DNA from: Rhodovastum sp963714255
Lineage (GTDB): Bacteria > Pseudomonadota > Alphaproteobacteria > Acetobacterales > Acetobacteraceae
DNA: 64,000 nt
Direction of reading: 5' to 3'
Assembly: GCA_963714255.1 (NCBI GenBank)
Contig: CAVQNU010000032.1
Coordinates: 1-64,000 of the forward strand
Part shown: positions 27,759-36,147 of the stretch, one piece after another
Layout: each line of letters opens with the position of its first letter
Position numbering within the stretch: position 1 is the first letter of the stretch
Translations under genes and position numbers: made by a program
Notes under the pieces: generated by a model
What the model was told of the DNA's origin: nothing
The model's input: the letters and a program-made list of their open reading frames with translations, nothing else
The model's database searches: none

Positions 27759-28508
27759 ATGCGCCGAATTTTCCTGGCTTTACTCCTGCTGCTGCCCCTG
27801 TCCGCGCAGGCGCAGGACCTCACCGTGTTCGCCGCGGCGAGCCTGACCGATGCGATGAAGGATATTTCCGGCCTCTGGCAGAAGCAGGGGCATCCGGCGC
27901 TGCGGCAGTCGTTCGCGTCGAGCTCGACGCTGGCGCGGCAGATCGAGCAGGGGGCGCCGGCCAATCTGATCGCCTCGGCGGACGAGAAATGGATCGACTA
28001 TCTGGCGTCGCGCAACCTGCTCGCCGCCGATGCGCGCAAGGATTTGCTGGGCAATGATCTGGTGCTGATCGTGCCGGCAAGCAACACAACCAAAATCACC
28101 ATCGCGCCCGGCTTCGATATCGCCTCGCTGCTCGGCGCCAAGGGGCGCATCGCCACCGGCGATCCGGCGCATGTGCCGGTCGGCATCTATGCCGAGCAGG
28201 CGCTGAAGAAGCTGGGCGTATGGGAGAAGGTCGCCGACCGGCTGGCACGCACCGACAACGTCCGCTCGGCGCTGCTGCTGGTCGAGCGCGGCGAGGCGCC
28301 GGCGGGCATCGTCTACGGCACCGATGCGGCCGTGAGCAAAGCCGTGGCGATTGCCGGGACCTTCCCGGCGAACAGTCACGACCCGATCACCTACCCGTTC
28401 GCGGTGACCAAGGCCGGCGACACGCCAGCGGCGCGGGCGCTGCTGAAATTCCTCGCGGGCCCCGAGGCGCGGGCGGTGTTTGTGAAATACGGGTTCAAGG
28501 TGGAGTAG
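27759..28508 (+). CDS. modA: molybdate ABC transporter substrate-binding protein
   Basis: 249 residues with a signal peptide (MRRIFLALLLLLPLSAQAQ) and the periplasmic-binding fold: LTVFAAASLTDAMKDIS, SFASSSTLARQIEQGAPA, ASADEKWIDYL, TGDPAHVPVGIYAEQALKKL, GIVYGTDA. ATG 27759 is chosen over 27735 because the shorter form begins the signal peptide and AAGGA lies about 10 bases upstream. Binds molybdate or tungstate for ModBC. Confidence 0.93.
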   Translation: MRRIFLALLLLLPLSAQAQDLTVFAAASLTDAMKDISGLWQKQGHPALRQSFASSSTLARQIEQGAPANLIASADEKWIDYLASRNLLAADARKDLLGNDLVLIVPASNTTKITIAPGFDIASLLGAKGRIATGDPAHVPVGIYAEQALKKLGVWEKVADRLARTDNVRSALLLVERGEAPAGIVYGTDAAVSKAVAIAGTFPANSHDPITYPFAVTKAGDTPAARALLKFLAGPEARAVFVKYGFKVE

Positions 28509-28514
28509 GCGGCG

Positions 28515-29201
28515 ATCCTTACCCCGGAGGAATGGCAGGCCGTCCGGCTCACGCTGTCGATCGCCGCCCACGCGGTGGGGTTCGCCCTGCCGATCGCCAT
28601 CGGCACGGCCTGGGTGCTGGCGCGCAGCCGGTTTCCGGGCCGGTCGGTGCTGAATGCGTTTGTCCATCTGCCGCTGGTGCTGCCGCCGGTGGTGACCGGC
28701 TGGCTGCTGCTGGTCGTGTTCGGGGTGCGCGGGCCGGTCGGCGCGCTGCTGCATGACTGGTTCGGCATCCGCCTGGTGTTCACTGCCGCGGGCGCCACGC
28801 TCGCCTGCGCGGTGATGGTGTTTCCGGTCATGGTCCGTTCGGTGCGCCTGTCGCTGGAGGCGGCCGATCCGGGGCTGGAACAGGCGGCGCGCACGCTCGG
28901 GGCCGGGCGGCTCGACCGGCTGATCAACATTACGTTGCCGCTGGCCTCGCCCGGCATTCTGGTGGGCGCGATCGTGGCCTATGCCACCTGCCTGGGTGAG
29001 TTCGGCGCGGTGATTACCTTCGCCGCCAACATCCCCGGCGAGACGCAGACGCTGCCGCTGGCGATCTACGCGGCACTGCAGGTGCCGGGCGGGGAGGCGA
29101 AGGCGGCCCAGCTTTCGGCCGTGTCGCTCAGCCTGGCGCTGGTGGGATTGCTGGCGTCCGAATGGGCGGGGCGGCGGCTCAATGCCGTGCTCGGCCGATG
29201 A
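28515..29201 (+). CDS. modB: molybdate ABC transporter permease, unusual start
   Basis: Five-helix inner-membrane permease with the EAA loop LSLEAADPGLEQAARTLGAG and LVLPPVVTGWLLLVVFG. Family members begin about LTPEEWQAVRLTL. Here that stretch is in frame straight after the modA stop but no ATG, GTG or TTG precedes it: the codon at 28515 is ATC, 9 bases after GGAG (28502-28505). GTG 28575 would cut off the first helix. Either ATC is used or the base call is wrong. The 3' end overlaps modC (ATGA). Confidence 0.85.
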   Translation: MLTPEEWQAVRLTLSIAAHAVGFALPIAIGTAWVLARSRFPGRSVLNAFVHLPLVLPPVVTGWLLLVVFGVRGPVGALLHDWFGIRLVFTAAGATLACAVMVFPVMVRSVRLSLEAADPGLEQAARTLGAGRLDRLINITLPLASPGILVGAIVAYATCLGEFGAVITFAANIPGETQTLPLAIYAALQVPGGEAKAAQLSAVSLSLALVGLLASEWAGRRLNAVLGR

Positions 29202-30298
29202 ACCTGTCGGTCGCGCTGCGGCAGCATTTTCCCGCCATCGACATCGCCATCGCCTTCAGCGTGCCGAGCCCGGGCGTGACGGTGCTGTTCGGTCCGTCCG
29301 GATCTGGCAAATCGACCGCGATTATCGCCGCGGCGGGGCTGCTGCGGCCAGATGAATGCCGGATCGTGCTCGGCGAGGAGGTGCTGGCGGACACGCGGGC
29401 CGGCATCTGGCTGCCGCCGGAGCGGCGGCGCATCGGGCTGGTGTTTCAGGATTCGCGGCTGTTTCCGCATATGTCGGTCACCAACAACCTGACCTTCGGC
29501 ATGCGACGGACCAGCGAACGGCAGATCGACTTCAACGAGGTCGTGGACCTGCTGGGCATCGCGCCGCTGCTGGCGCGCCGGCCGAACACGCTGTCGGGGG
29601 GCGAGCGGCAACGGGTGGCGATCGGGCGGGCGCTGCTGCGCCAGCCGCAATTGCTGCTGATGGACGAGCCGCTGGCCAGCCTGGACGCCGCGCGACGGTC
29701 GGAAATCCTTCCCTACCTGGCGCGGCTGAAAACGGCGCTGCGGCTGCCGGTGCTGTATGTTACGCATTCGCTGGACGAACTGCTGCAGCTTGCCGATTCG
29801 GTTGTCCTGTTCGAGGCGGGTTCGGTTATCGCCGCCGGGCCGGTGGCCGACATCACCGCGCGCGCCGACCTGCCGCTGGCGCGGCGCGACGATGCCGGGA
29901 CGGTGCTGGCCTGCCGCGTCGGCGCGCATGATCCGGCGCGGCAACTCACCCGTCTGGACTGGGGGACCACGACGCTGTGGGTGCCGCTGAGCGACCTGCC
30001 CGAGGGATTGAATGTGCGCGTTCGCGTGCCCGCCCGCGAGGTCATCCTGGCGCGCTGCGAGGCCGGGCTGCTGGATGGCGCGCTCAGCCTGCACAACATC
30101 CTGCCCGGCATGGTGCGGGCCATCGAAGCCGACCCCGACCACCGGGCGGTGCTGGTCGAGGTTTCGCCCGGTGGCGGGTCGTTGCTGGCGCGGGTGACGC
30201 CTGACGCCATCGCGCGGCTGGGGCTGGCACCCGGAACGCCGGTGGCCGCCTTGATCAAGTCAATGTCGGTCGAGGTTCTCGGCGGCAAGCGCGGGTGA
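29198..30298 (+). CDS. modC: molybdate ABC transporter ATP-binding protein with C-terminal Mop domain
   Basis: 366 residues. ATPase: FGPSGSGKST, Q-loop LVFQDSRLFPHM, signature LSGGERQRVAIGRALL, Walker B LLLMDEPLASLD, YVTHSLDE. C-terminal Mop domain from about 290 (LHNILPGMVRAIEADPDHRA, ATPDA-type end LGLAPGTPVAALIKSMSVEV) provides feedback inhibition by molybdate. ATG 29198 overlaps the modB stop. Confidence 0.93.
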   Translation: MNLSVALRQHFPAIDIAIAFSVPSPGVTVLFGPSGSGKSTAIIAAAGLLRPDECRIVLGEEVLADTRAGIWLPPERRRIGLVFQDSRLFPHMSVTNNLTFGMRRTSERQIDFNEVVDLLGIAPLLARRPNTLSGGERQRVAIGRALLRQPQLLLMDEPLASLDAARRSEILPYLARLKTALRLPVLYVTHSLDELLQLADSVVLFEAGSVIAAGPVADITARADLPLARRDDAGTVLACRVGAHDPARQLTRLDWGTTTLWVPLSDLPEGLNVRVRVPAREVILARCEAGLLDGALSLHNILPGMVRAIEADPDHRAVLVEVSPGGGSLLARVTPDAIARLGLAPGTPVAALIKSMSVEVLGGKRG

Positions 30299-30386
30299 CA
30301 TCCGGGCGCTTGGGCGTCGGTTCGCTATTCCCGACTGACCATGACGTGGCCTTTGCGACAAACGCGACATGCCGGGCGCAGCACGG

Positions 30387-30794
30387 TCACCAGCCCTGGA
30401 ACTCCGGATCGGCGGCGCGGCGGGCGAATTCGCGCGCATGGTCGAGCTCGTGCGGCGTCAACAGGGAATCGCGCAGCTTGTTGAAGCGCGGGTTCAGTCC
30501 GGCATCGAGCCAGCGGAATAACGCCGAGCGCTGCCGCACCGCGTTTTTGCGGAAACGCAGGCAACCGCGGCAGAGCGGCGAGCGGGCCGCATAGGCTTCT
30601 TCCGGCAGCGGATAGAACAATGCGAAGACGCGGATGCCGGTGGCGAGCAGCTCGCGCAACGGGCGGAACCACCAGGCGCGTGGGTAACAAAGTGTCATCA
30701 ACTTGACCGTACAGATACGGCAGGATGCGATCTCCGCCAGAACCGGGTCGGTCTCCGACAACACTTTGTCGGACTTCGGGATGATGTCGTGCAT
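30387..30794 (-). CDS. hypothetical cysteine-rich protein with two CxxC motifs
   Basis: 135 residues from ATG 30794. SCRICTVKLMTLCYPRAWWF and SPLCRGCLRF give CRIC, a single Cys and CRGC, possibly a metal site. The rest is basic and helical. Not recognised. It faces modC convergently. Immediately after its stop another frame reads ACRVCRKGHVMVSRE with a third CxxC, so a frameshift cannot be excluded. In-frame starts further upstream look less likely. Confidence 0.55.
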   Translation of the reverse strand: MHDIIPKSDKVLSETDPVLAEIASCRICTVKLMTLCYPRAWWFRPLRELLATGIRVFALFYPLPEEAYAARSPLCRGCLRFRKNAVRQRSALFRWLDAGLNPRFNKLRDSLLTPHELDHAREFARRAADPEFQGW

Positions 30795-30929
30795 GATTGT
30801 ATTTGCCTCCGTGGCGGACGATCCGCACACGGTGGATTACGCAAGAAGCGGTCCTGACACCGGGACGGTGATCCGAACGGGGAACATGCCAGAAATGCGG
30901 GCGGGGCGGGGCGCCGGGGGATCGGGGAT

Positions 30930-31145
30930 GGAAGAAAGGAAGGCCAGGGCTCTGCCCTGGACCCGCCAAGGGCCGAGAGGCCCTTGGAACCCATTACTTT
31001 TTAGCAGTTGTTATGAGAGGGGGGTGAGGCGGTGAACCGGATCTCCGCCTCACCCCCCCCTCATAACAACTGCTTAAGTAGCGGGGTCCAGGGGGCCACC
31101 GCCCCCTGGCGGGTCCAGGGCAGAGCCCTGGCCTTCCTTTCTTCC
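30930..31145. repeat. intergenic repeat, copy 5, full-length with 39-base terminal inverted repeats
   Basis: Best complete copy with copy 12. Left arm 30930-30968 and right arm 31107-31145 are perfect inverted copies over 39 bases. Inside: AAGGGCC-GAGA-GGCCCTT, TGGAACCCATTACTTTT, then a long central palindrome centred near 31043 (AGCAGTTGTTATGAGAGGGG against its complement CCCCTCATAACAACTGCT), then GTAGCGGGGTCC and CCAGGGGG/CCCCCTGG. No coding capacity. Confidence 0.92.
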
Positions 31146-31224
31146 TCCCCCGATCCCTCTGGCGGCCCCGCGCAGCCCGCGCGAAGATCAGCGGCAGCGG
31201 CCAGAAATCAGGAGGAAACAGTCC

Positions 31225-32521
31225 ATGCTGACGCCCGCCGAACGGCGCGAGAAGATCAAGGCGGTGATCCGCGTCTCCAGCGGCAACTTCCTGGAGATGT
31301 ACGAGCTTTTTCGTCTTCGGCTACTACGCCAGCGCGATCGGCCAGGCGTTCTTTCCGAGCACCGACGAGTTCGCCTCGCTGATGCAGTCGCTGATGACGT
31401 TTGCGCTGGCCTTCCTGATGCGCCCGATCGGCGCCATCGTGCTCGGCAGCTATGTGGACCGCTACGGGCGGCGGCGCGGCCTGCTGCTGACGCTGGCGCT
31501 GATGTCGGTCGGCACCGCGTCGATCGCGCTGGTGCCCGGGTATGCGACCATCGGCTATTTCGCGCCGCTGCTGCTGGTGCTCGGGCGGCTGATCCAGGGG
31601 TTCTCGGCCGGCGTCGAGCTGGGCGGGGTGTCGGTGTACCTGTCGGAAATCGCCACGCCGGGGAACAAGGGGTTCTACGTGGCCTGGCAGTCCGGCAGCC
31701 AGCAGATCGCGGTGATCTTCGTGGCGCTGGTGGGCGCGGTGCTGAGCGCGCGGTATTCGCCCGAGCAGATGGCGGCCTGGGGCTGGCGCATTCCGATGCT
31801 GATCGGATGCATGATCATTCCGCTGATCTTCCTGCTGCGCCGGTCGCTGCAGGAAACCGAGGCGTTCGCAGCCCGCACGCATCACCCGTCGCTGCGCGAG
31901 ATCTTCGCCTCGATGACCGAAAACTGGGGCATCGTGACCATCGGCATGCTGCTGGTGACGATGACAACGGTGTCGTTTTACTTCATCACCGCCTATACGC
32001 CGACCTTCGGGCGGACGGTGCTGCGCCTGTCGGACGCCGACAGCCTGCTGGTGACGCTGTGCATCGGCATTTCCAACCTGTTCTGGCTGCCGGTGGCGGG
32101 CGCGGTGTCGGACCGGATCGGCCGGCGGCCGCTGCTGTATGCCTGCACGGCGCTGGCGCTGCTGACCGCCTATCCGGCCTTGTGGTGGCTGGTGCAGGCG
32201 CCGTCGTTCGGGCGGATGCTGACGGTGGAGCTGTGGTTGTCGTTCTTGTACGGCTGCTACAACGGGGCGATGGTGGTGTATCTGACCGAGATCATGCCGG
32301 TGGCGGTCCGGACGGTCGGGTTCTCGCTGGCCTACAGCCTGGCGACGGCGATTTTCGGCGGCAACACCCCGGCGATCGCCCAGGCGCTGTTCCACGAAAC
32401 CGGCAACCGGGCGATGGCCGGGCTGTGGCTGAGCTTCGCCGCCGCCTGCGGGCTGCTGGCGACCTTCCTCGCCGGGCGGCGCGGCGCCACCGTGACCCCG
32501 GCGGTTGCGGCGGTTTCATAG
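31225..32521 (+). CDS. MFS transporter, citrate-proton symporter type, frameshifted
   Basis: Major facilitator of the citrate/tricarballylate group. ATG 31225 after AGGAGG gives KAVIRVSSGNFLEMY; one extra base at 31305 breaks the frame, and removing it gives EMYDFFVFGYYASAIGQAFF followed by the rest of the helices. Family motifs: DRYGRRRGLLLTLALM (loop 2-3), RLIQGFSAGVELGGVSVYLS, DRIGRRPLL. 431 residues after correction, twelve helices expected. Without correction only the part from 31382 is open. Substrate probably a di- or tricarboxylate. Confidence 0.85.
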
Positions 32522-32557
32522 GCAACAAGGTCGCGCTTTATTGTTCCGGAGACACAC

Positions 32558-33748
32558 ATGAGTTCGTCTGATCCCATCGTCATCGTCGGCGCCGCCCGCA
32601 CCCCCATGGGTGGTTTCCAGGGCGATCTGAAGGACCTCGCCGCGCCCGCGCTCGGCGCCGCGGCAATCAGCGCGGCCGTGCTGCGCGCCGGGATCGCTGC
32701 CGACGCGGTGGAGGAGATATTTTTCGGCTGCGTGTTGCCGGCCGGGCAAGGCCAGGCGCCCGCGCGCCAGGCGGCGCTGGGGGCCGGGCTGCCGCTGTCG
32801 GCGGGCGCCACCACGGTGAACAAGATGTGCGGCTCCGGCATGAAGGCGGCGATGCTGGCGCATGACGCCATCGCCGCCGGCAGTGCCTCGGTGGTGGTGG
32901 CCGGCGGCATGGAGAGCATGTCCAACGCGCCGTATCTGCTCGACCGCGCCCGCGCCGGGTATCGGATGGGGCATGGGCGGGTGCTGGATCACATGTTCCT
33001 CGACGGGCTGGAGGATGCCTACGACAAGGGCCGGCTGATGGGCACCTTCGCCGAGGATTGCGCCGCGAGCTATCAGTTCACCCGTGCCGCCCAGGACGAG
33101 TATGCCATTGCCTCGCTGACGCGGGCGCGGCGGGCGATCGCGGATGGGAGTTTTTCGCTGGAGGTGGTGCCGGTGACGGTGCGGTCCGGAAAATCCGAAC
33201 GCGAAGTGGCGCATGACGAGCAACCGCCGAAGGCGAATATCGAGAAAATCCCGGCGCTCAAGCCGGCATTTCGCGACGGCGGCACGGTGACTGCGGCGAA
33301 TTCCAGTTCGATTTCCGACGGGGCGGCAGCACTGGTGCTGATGCGCCGGTCGGAGGCCGAGCGGCGCGGCCTGACCCCGCGCGCGGCTATTATCGGCCAC
33401 GCCACCCATGCCCAGGCGCCGAGCCAGTTCGCCACCGCCCCGATCGGCGCGGTGCGGCAACTGCTGGCGCGCACCGGCTGGACGCTGGAGGGGGTGGATT
33501 TGTTCGAAATCAACGAGGCGTTCGCGGTGGTGGCGATGGCGGCGATACGCGACCTCGGGCTGGCGCATGACAAAGTGAACGTGCATGGCGGGGCCTGCGC
33601 GCTCGGCCATCCGATCGGCGCGTCGGGGGCGCGGATTATCGTCACGCTGCTGGCGGCGCTGGAGAAGTTCGGGCTGCGACGGGGCGTGGCGTCGCTGTGC
33701 ATCGGCGGCGGCGAGGCGACCGCGGTCGCGATCGAACGGTTGTCCTGA
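32558..33748 (+). CDS. acetyl-CoA C-acyltransferase (thiolase)
   Basis: Thiolase II fold, 396 residues. Nucleophile Cys in TVNKMCGSGMKAAMLAHD (about residue 90), NEAFAVVAMA, and the catalytic histidine motif GGACALGHPIGASGARI. The usual C-terminal CIGGGMG reads CIGGGEA here. Condenses or cleaves acetoacetyl-CoA or longer 3-ketoacyl-CoA. It sits 3 bases before an acyl-CoA dehydrogenase, suggesting fatty or branched acid catabolism rather than PHB synthesis. Confidence 0.88.
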   Translation: MSSSDPIVIVGAARTPMGGFQGDLKDLAAPALGAAAISAAVLRAGIAADAVEEIFFGCVLPAGQGQAPARQAALGAGLPLSAGATTVNKMCGSGMKAAMLAHDAIAAGSASVVVAGGMESMSNAPYLLDRARAGYRMGHGRVLDHMFLDGLEDAYDKGRLMGTFAEDCAASYQFTRAAQDEYAIASLTRARRAIADGSFSLEVVPVTVRSGKSEREVAHDEQPPKANIEKIPALKPAFRDGGTVTAANSSSISDGAAALVLMRRSEAERRGLTPRAAIIGHATHAQAPSQFATAPIGAVRQLLARTGWTLEGVDLFEINEAFAVVAMAAIRDLGLAHDKVNVHGGACALGHPIGASGARIIVTLLAALEKFGLRRGVASLCIGGGEATAVAIERLS

Positions 33749-33751
33749 CCG

Positions 33752-34879
33752 ATGATCCTGACCGACGCGCAAATACAAATCCGCGACGCCGCCCGCAGTT
33801 TCGCAGAGGAGCGTCTGGCCCCCTTCGCGGCGGAATGGGACCGGGCGCACCGTTTCCCCGCCGAGGCGCTGCGGGAGATGGGCGAGCTCGGGTTCCTCGG
33901 CATGCTGGTGCCGGAAGAATACGGCGGCTCGGACACCGGGCCGGTCGCCTATGCGCTGGCGCTGGAGGAAATCGCCGCCGGCGACGGGGCGTGCTCGACG
34001 ATCATGAGCGTGCACAGTTCGGTGGGCTGCGTGCCGATCCTGCGCTTCGGCACCGACGCGCAGAAGCGGCACTTCCTGCCGAAGCTGGCCGCCGGGGAAT
34101 GGATCGGCGGCTTCGCGCTGACCGAGCCGCAGGCGGGCTCGGACGCGTCGAACCTGCGCACGCGGGCGCGGCGGGACGGGGATGCGTACGTGCTGTCGGG
34201 CACCAAGCAGTTCATCACCTCGGGCAAAAACGGGCAGGTGGTGATCGTGTTCGCGGTGACCGATCCGCAGGCGGGCAAGAAAGGGCTGAGCGCCTTCATC
34301 GTGCCGACCGACACGCCGGGCTACGAAGTGGTGCGGGTGGAGGACAAGCTCGGCCAGCACGCCTCGGACACCTGCCAGATCGCGTTCAACGACATGCGGC
34401 TGCCGGCATGGCTGCGGCTGGGCGAGGAAGGCCAGGGATACCGGATCGCGCTGGCGAACCTGGAAGGCGGGCGGATCGGCATCGCCGCGCAGGCGGTGGG
34501 GATGGCACGCGCCGCCTTCGATGCGGCGCGCACCTATGCGCATGAGCGGGAAACATTCGGGCGCAAGATCATCGAGCACCAGGCGATCGCGTTCCGGCTG
34601 GCGGACATGGCGACTCGCCTCGAGGCCGCGCGCCAACTGGTGCTGCATGCGGCAGCGCTGCGCGAGGCCGGACTTGCGTGCCTGAGCGAGGCGTCGATGG
34701 CCAAGCTGTTCGCCTCCGAGACGGCGGAGGCGGTTTGCTCGGCGGCGATCCAGATCCACGGGGGATATGGGTATCTGGCGGATTTTCCGGTGGAGCGGAT
34801 TTTCCGGGATGTGCGGGTTTGCCAGATCTACGAGGGGACGAGCGACGTGCAGCGCATCGTTATTTCCCGGGGGCTTTGA
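33752..34879 (+). CDS. acyl-CoA dehydrogenase
   Basis: FAD enzyme making trans-2-enoyl-CoA. 375 residues; FALTEPQAGSDASNLRT and ITSGKNGQVV for FAD, HERETFGRKI and IQIHGGYGYLADFPVERI, and the catalytic base in RVCQIYEGTSDVQRIV (Glu of YEGTS). The base at this C-terminal position is that of short/medium-chain enzymes. Starts 4 bases after the thiolase stop; same operon. Confidence 0.92.
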   Translation: MILTDAQIQIRDAARSFAEERLAPFAAEWDRAHRFPAEALREMGELGFLGMLVPEEYGGSDTGPVAYALALEEIAAGDGACSTIMSVHSSVGCVPILRFGTDAQKRHFLPKLAAGEWIGGFALTEPQAGSDASNLRTRARRDGDAYVLSGTKQFITSGKNGQVVIVFAVTDPQAGKKGLSAFIVPTDTPGYEVVRVEDKLGQHASDTCQIAFNDMRLPAWLRLGEEGQGYRIALANLEGGRIGIAAQAVGMARAAFDAARTYAHERETFGRKIIEHQAIAFRLADMATRLEAARQLVLHAAALREAGLACLSEASMAKLFASETAEAVCSAAIQIHGGYGYLADFPVERIFRDVRVCQIYEGTSDVQRIVISRGL

Positions 34880-34900
34880 GGACGCGGGGGACACCGGGTT

Positions 34901-35009
34901 AAGGAAGCAAGGCCAGGGCTCTGCCCTGGACCCGCCAAGGGCCGAGAGGCCCTTGGAACCCATTACTTAAGGTGCGGGGTCCAGGGCAGAGCCCTGGCCT
35001 TGCTTCCTT
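34901..35009. repeat. intergenic repeat, copy 6, compact element with 33-base terminal inverted repeats
   Basis: Left arm 34901-34933 and right arm 34977-35009 are perfect inverted copies over 33 bases. Between them only the AAGGGCC-GAGA-GGCCCTT hairpin and GGAACCCATTACTTAAGG. Starts 22 bases after the acyl-CoA dehydrogenase stop. Confidence 0.92.
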
Positions 35010-35054
35010 CACCGATTGCCTTGGTCAAACCGGCCAACACGCCCCAAATAGCAA

Positions 35055-35096
35055 AACCCCCGGAGCGCATGCATGCAGCATCCGGGGGTCGGGTTG
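35055..35096 (-). terminator. intrinsic terminator, minus strand
   Basis: Read on the minus strand: ACCCCCGGA stem, loop rich in GCATGCATGC, TCCGGGGGT, then TTTTGC. Would end the small transcript above, or read-through from otsB. Confidence 0.75.
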
Positions 35097-35240
35097 CGAA
35101 GTTGTGTACTTCGCGCCCGGGGCAAAACCCGAGCACTTACTTGGCCGTGTTGATCAGCTGCCGCTGCCAAGCCGGGCGGCAACTCGCTTCAACTCAGGTG
35201 GAGTCATGCTGATGCGGCACCCTCCTTTTCCATTGACGAC
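35055..35240 (-). ncRNA. candidate small transcript (sRNA or leader/small ORF)
   Basis: In the 441-base spacer 34880-35321, apart from repeat copy 6. On the minus strand a perfect -35 TTGACA (35276-35271) with T-rich upstream is followed by ill-defined -10 options (CACAGT, ACAGTA). About 190 bases on is a strong intrinsic terminator (ACCCCCGGA...TCCGGGGGTTTT, 35096-35055). Inside are hairpins (CGAAGT-TGTGT-ACTTCG; CCCGGGGC) and a 17-codon frame with GGAGG upstream (MTPPELKRVAARLGSGS). Base composition is less GC-extreme than the neighbours. No known RNA family recognised. Confidence 0.4.
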
Positions 35241-35321
35241 GCGGTTACTGTGGGACGGTGGTCATCGGGCTGTCAAGAAAATTGCGGGCAGGATTTTCCG
35301 CCGGGCGCTGCTGTTGCGCGC

Positions 35322-36041
35322 TTACCCGGCGAGCCCCGCCAGCCAGGCGCGCACGCCGGCGGCATCGCCAAAATTCTCCTGCACCCGCAGGCCGATGCCG
35401 CCCAGTTGCCGCGCGGCTTCCATGCCGTCCTCGTCGGTCACGTCGTCACCGACATAGACGGGCACCCGGCCGGCAAAGGGCGCGCGCGCCATCAGCCGCT
35501 GCACCGCCCGCCCCTTGTCGGCGCCGCGCGGCTTGACCTCCCAAGCCATGTGGGCGGCCATGAGCGTGAAGCCTGACGGGTCGCCGTCCAGGATTGCCAG
35601 CGCCGCCTGGTGCAACGCCGGACCGGCCTCGGGCGCCAGCCGGAAGTGCAGCACGAAGCCGTGCGCCTTGCGTTCCAGCAGTGCCCCCGGACAGGCAGCG
35701 GCCGCGGTTTCGGCCCGCGCCAGCCAGTGCGCCGGCAGTGCGGGCAGGTCCGGCCGCTCCAGCGCGGCGCCCGGCGCGTGGCGGATCGCAGCGCCGTGCT
35801 CGCCCGCCACCGCGTAGGGCGCGCCGTCGAGCAGCGCCTCGATCTGTTCGATCGGCCGTCCGCTCACCACCGCCACCGCGTCATCCAGGGCTGCGCGCAG
35901 CGCCAGCAGCGTGGCCAGCAGCGCGGGCGGCACCGCCACCGCTGACGGCGTGGGCGCGATGTCGAGCAGCGTGCCGTCAAGGTCGAGCAGCAGCGCCGCG
36001 TTTTCCGGCAAGCCGGGGAGGCCAGGCATCAGCATCTCCAT
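35322..36041 (-). CDS. otsB: trehalose-6-phosphate phosphatase
   Basis: HAD-family phosphatase of trehalose synthesis. 239 residues: ALLLDLDGTLLDIAPTP (nucleophile motif), VVSGRPIEQIEALL, AGEHGAAIRH, HMAWEVKPRGADKGRAVQRL and YVGDDVTDEDGMEAA are the standard OtsB blocks in order. Start ATG 36041 or 36032. otsA is not in the window. Repeat copy 7 lies just upstream. Confidence 0.9.
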   Translation of the reverse strand: MEMLMPGLPGLPENAALLLDLDGTLLDIAPTPSAVAVPPALLATLLALRAALDDAVAVVSGRPIEQIEALLDGAPYAVAGEHGAAIRHAPGAALERPDLPALPAHWLARAETAAAACPGALLERKAHGFVLHFRLAPEAGPALHQAALAILDGDPSGFTLMAAHMAWEVKPRGADKGRAVQRLMARAPFAGRVPVYVGDDVTDEDGMEAARQLGGIGLRVQENFGDAAGVRAWLAGLAG

Positions 36042-36056
36042 GCCGGGCCTCTATAA

Positions 36057-36146
36057 AGTAGCGGGGTCCAGGGGGCCACCGCCCGTCGTGCCGAAGGCGC
36101 GCTGCGCGCGACGGCGGGTCCAGGGCAGAGCCCTGGCCTTCCTTCG
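36057..36146. repeat. intergenic hairpin repeat, copy 7
   Basis: AAGTAGCGGGGTCC, then AGGGGGCCACCGCC interrupted by the nested hairpin module (GTCGTGCCGAAGGCGCGCTG...CGACG) before GGCGGGTCCAGGGCAGAGCC. Ends 1-2 bases from the histidine kinase stop. Confidence 0.85.
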
Positions 36147-36147
36147 T

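Noticed and set aside
32516..34963. 815-codon minus-strand frame over thiolase and acyl-CoA dehydrogenase
   Set aside because: Antisense shadow, partly running into repeat copy 6.
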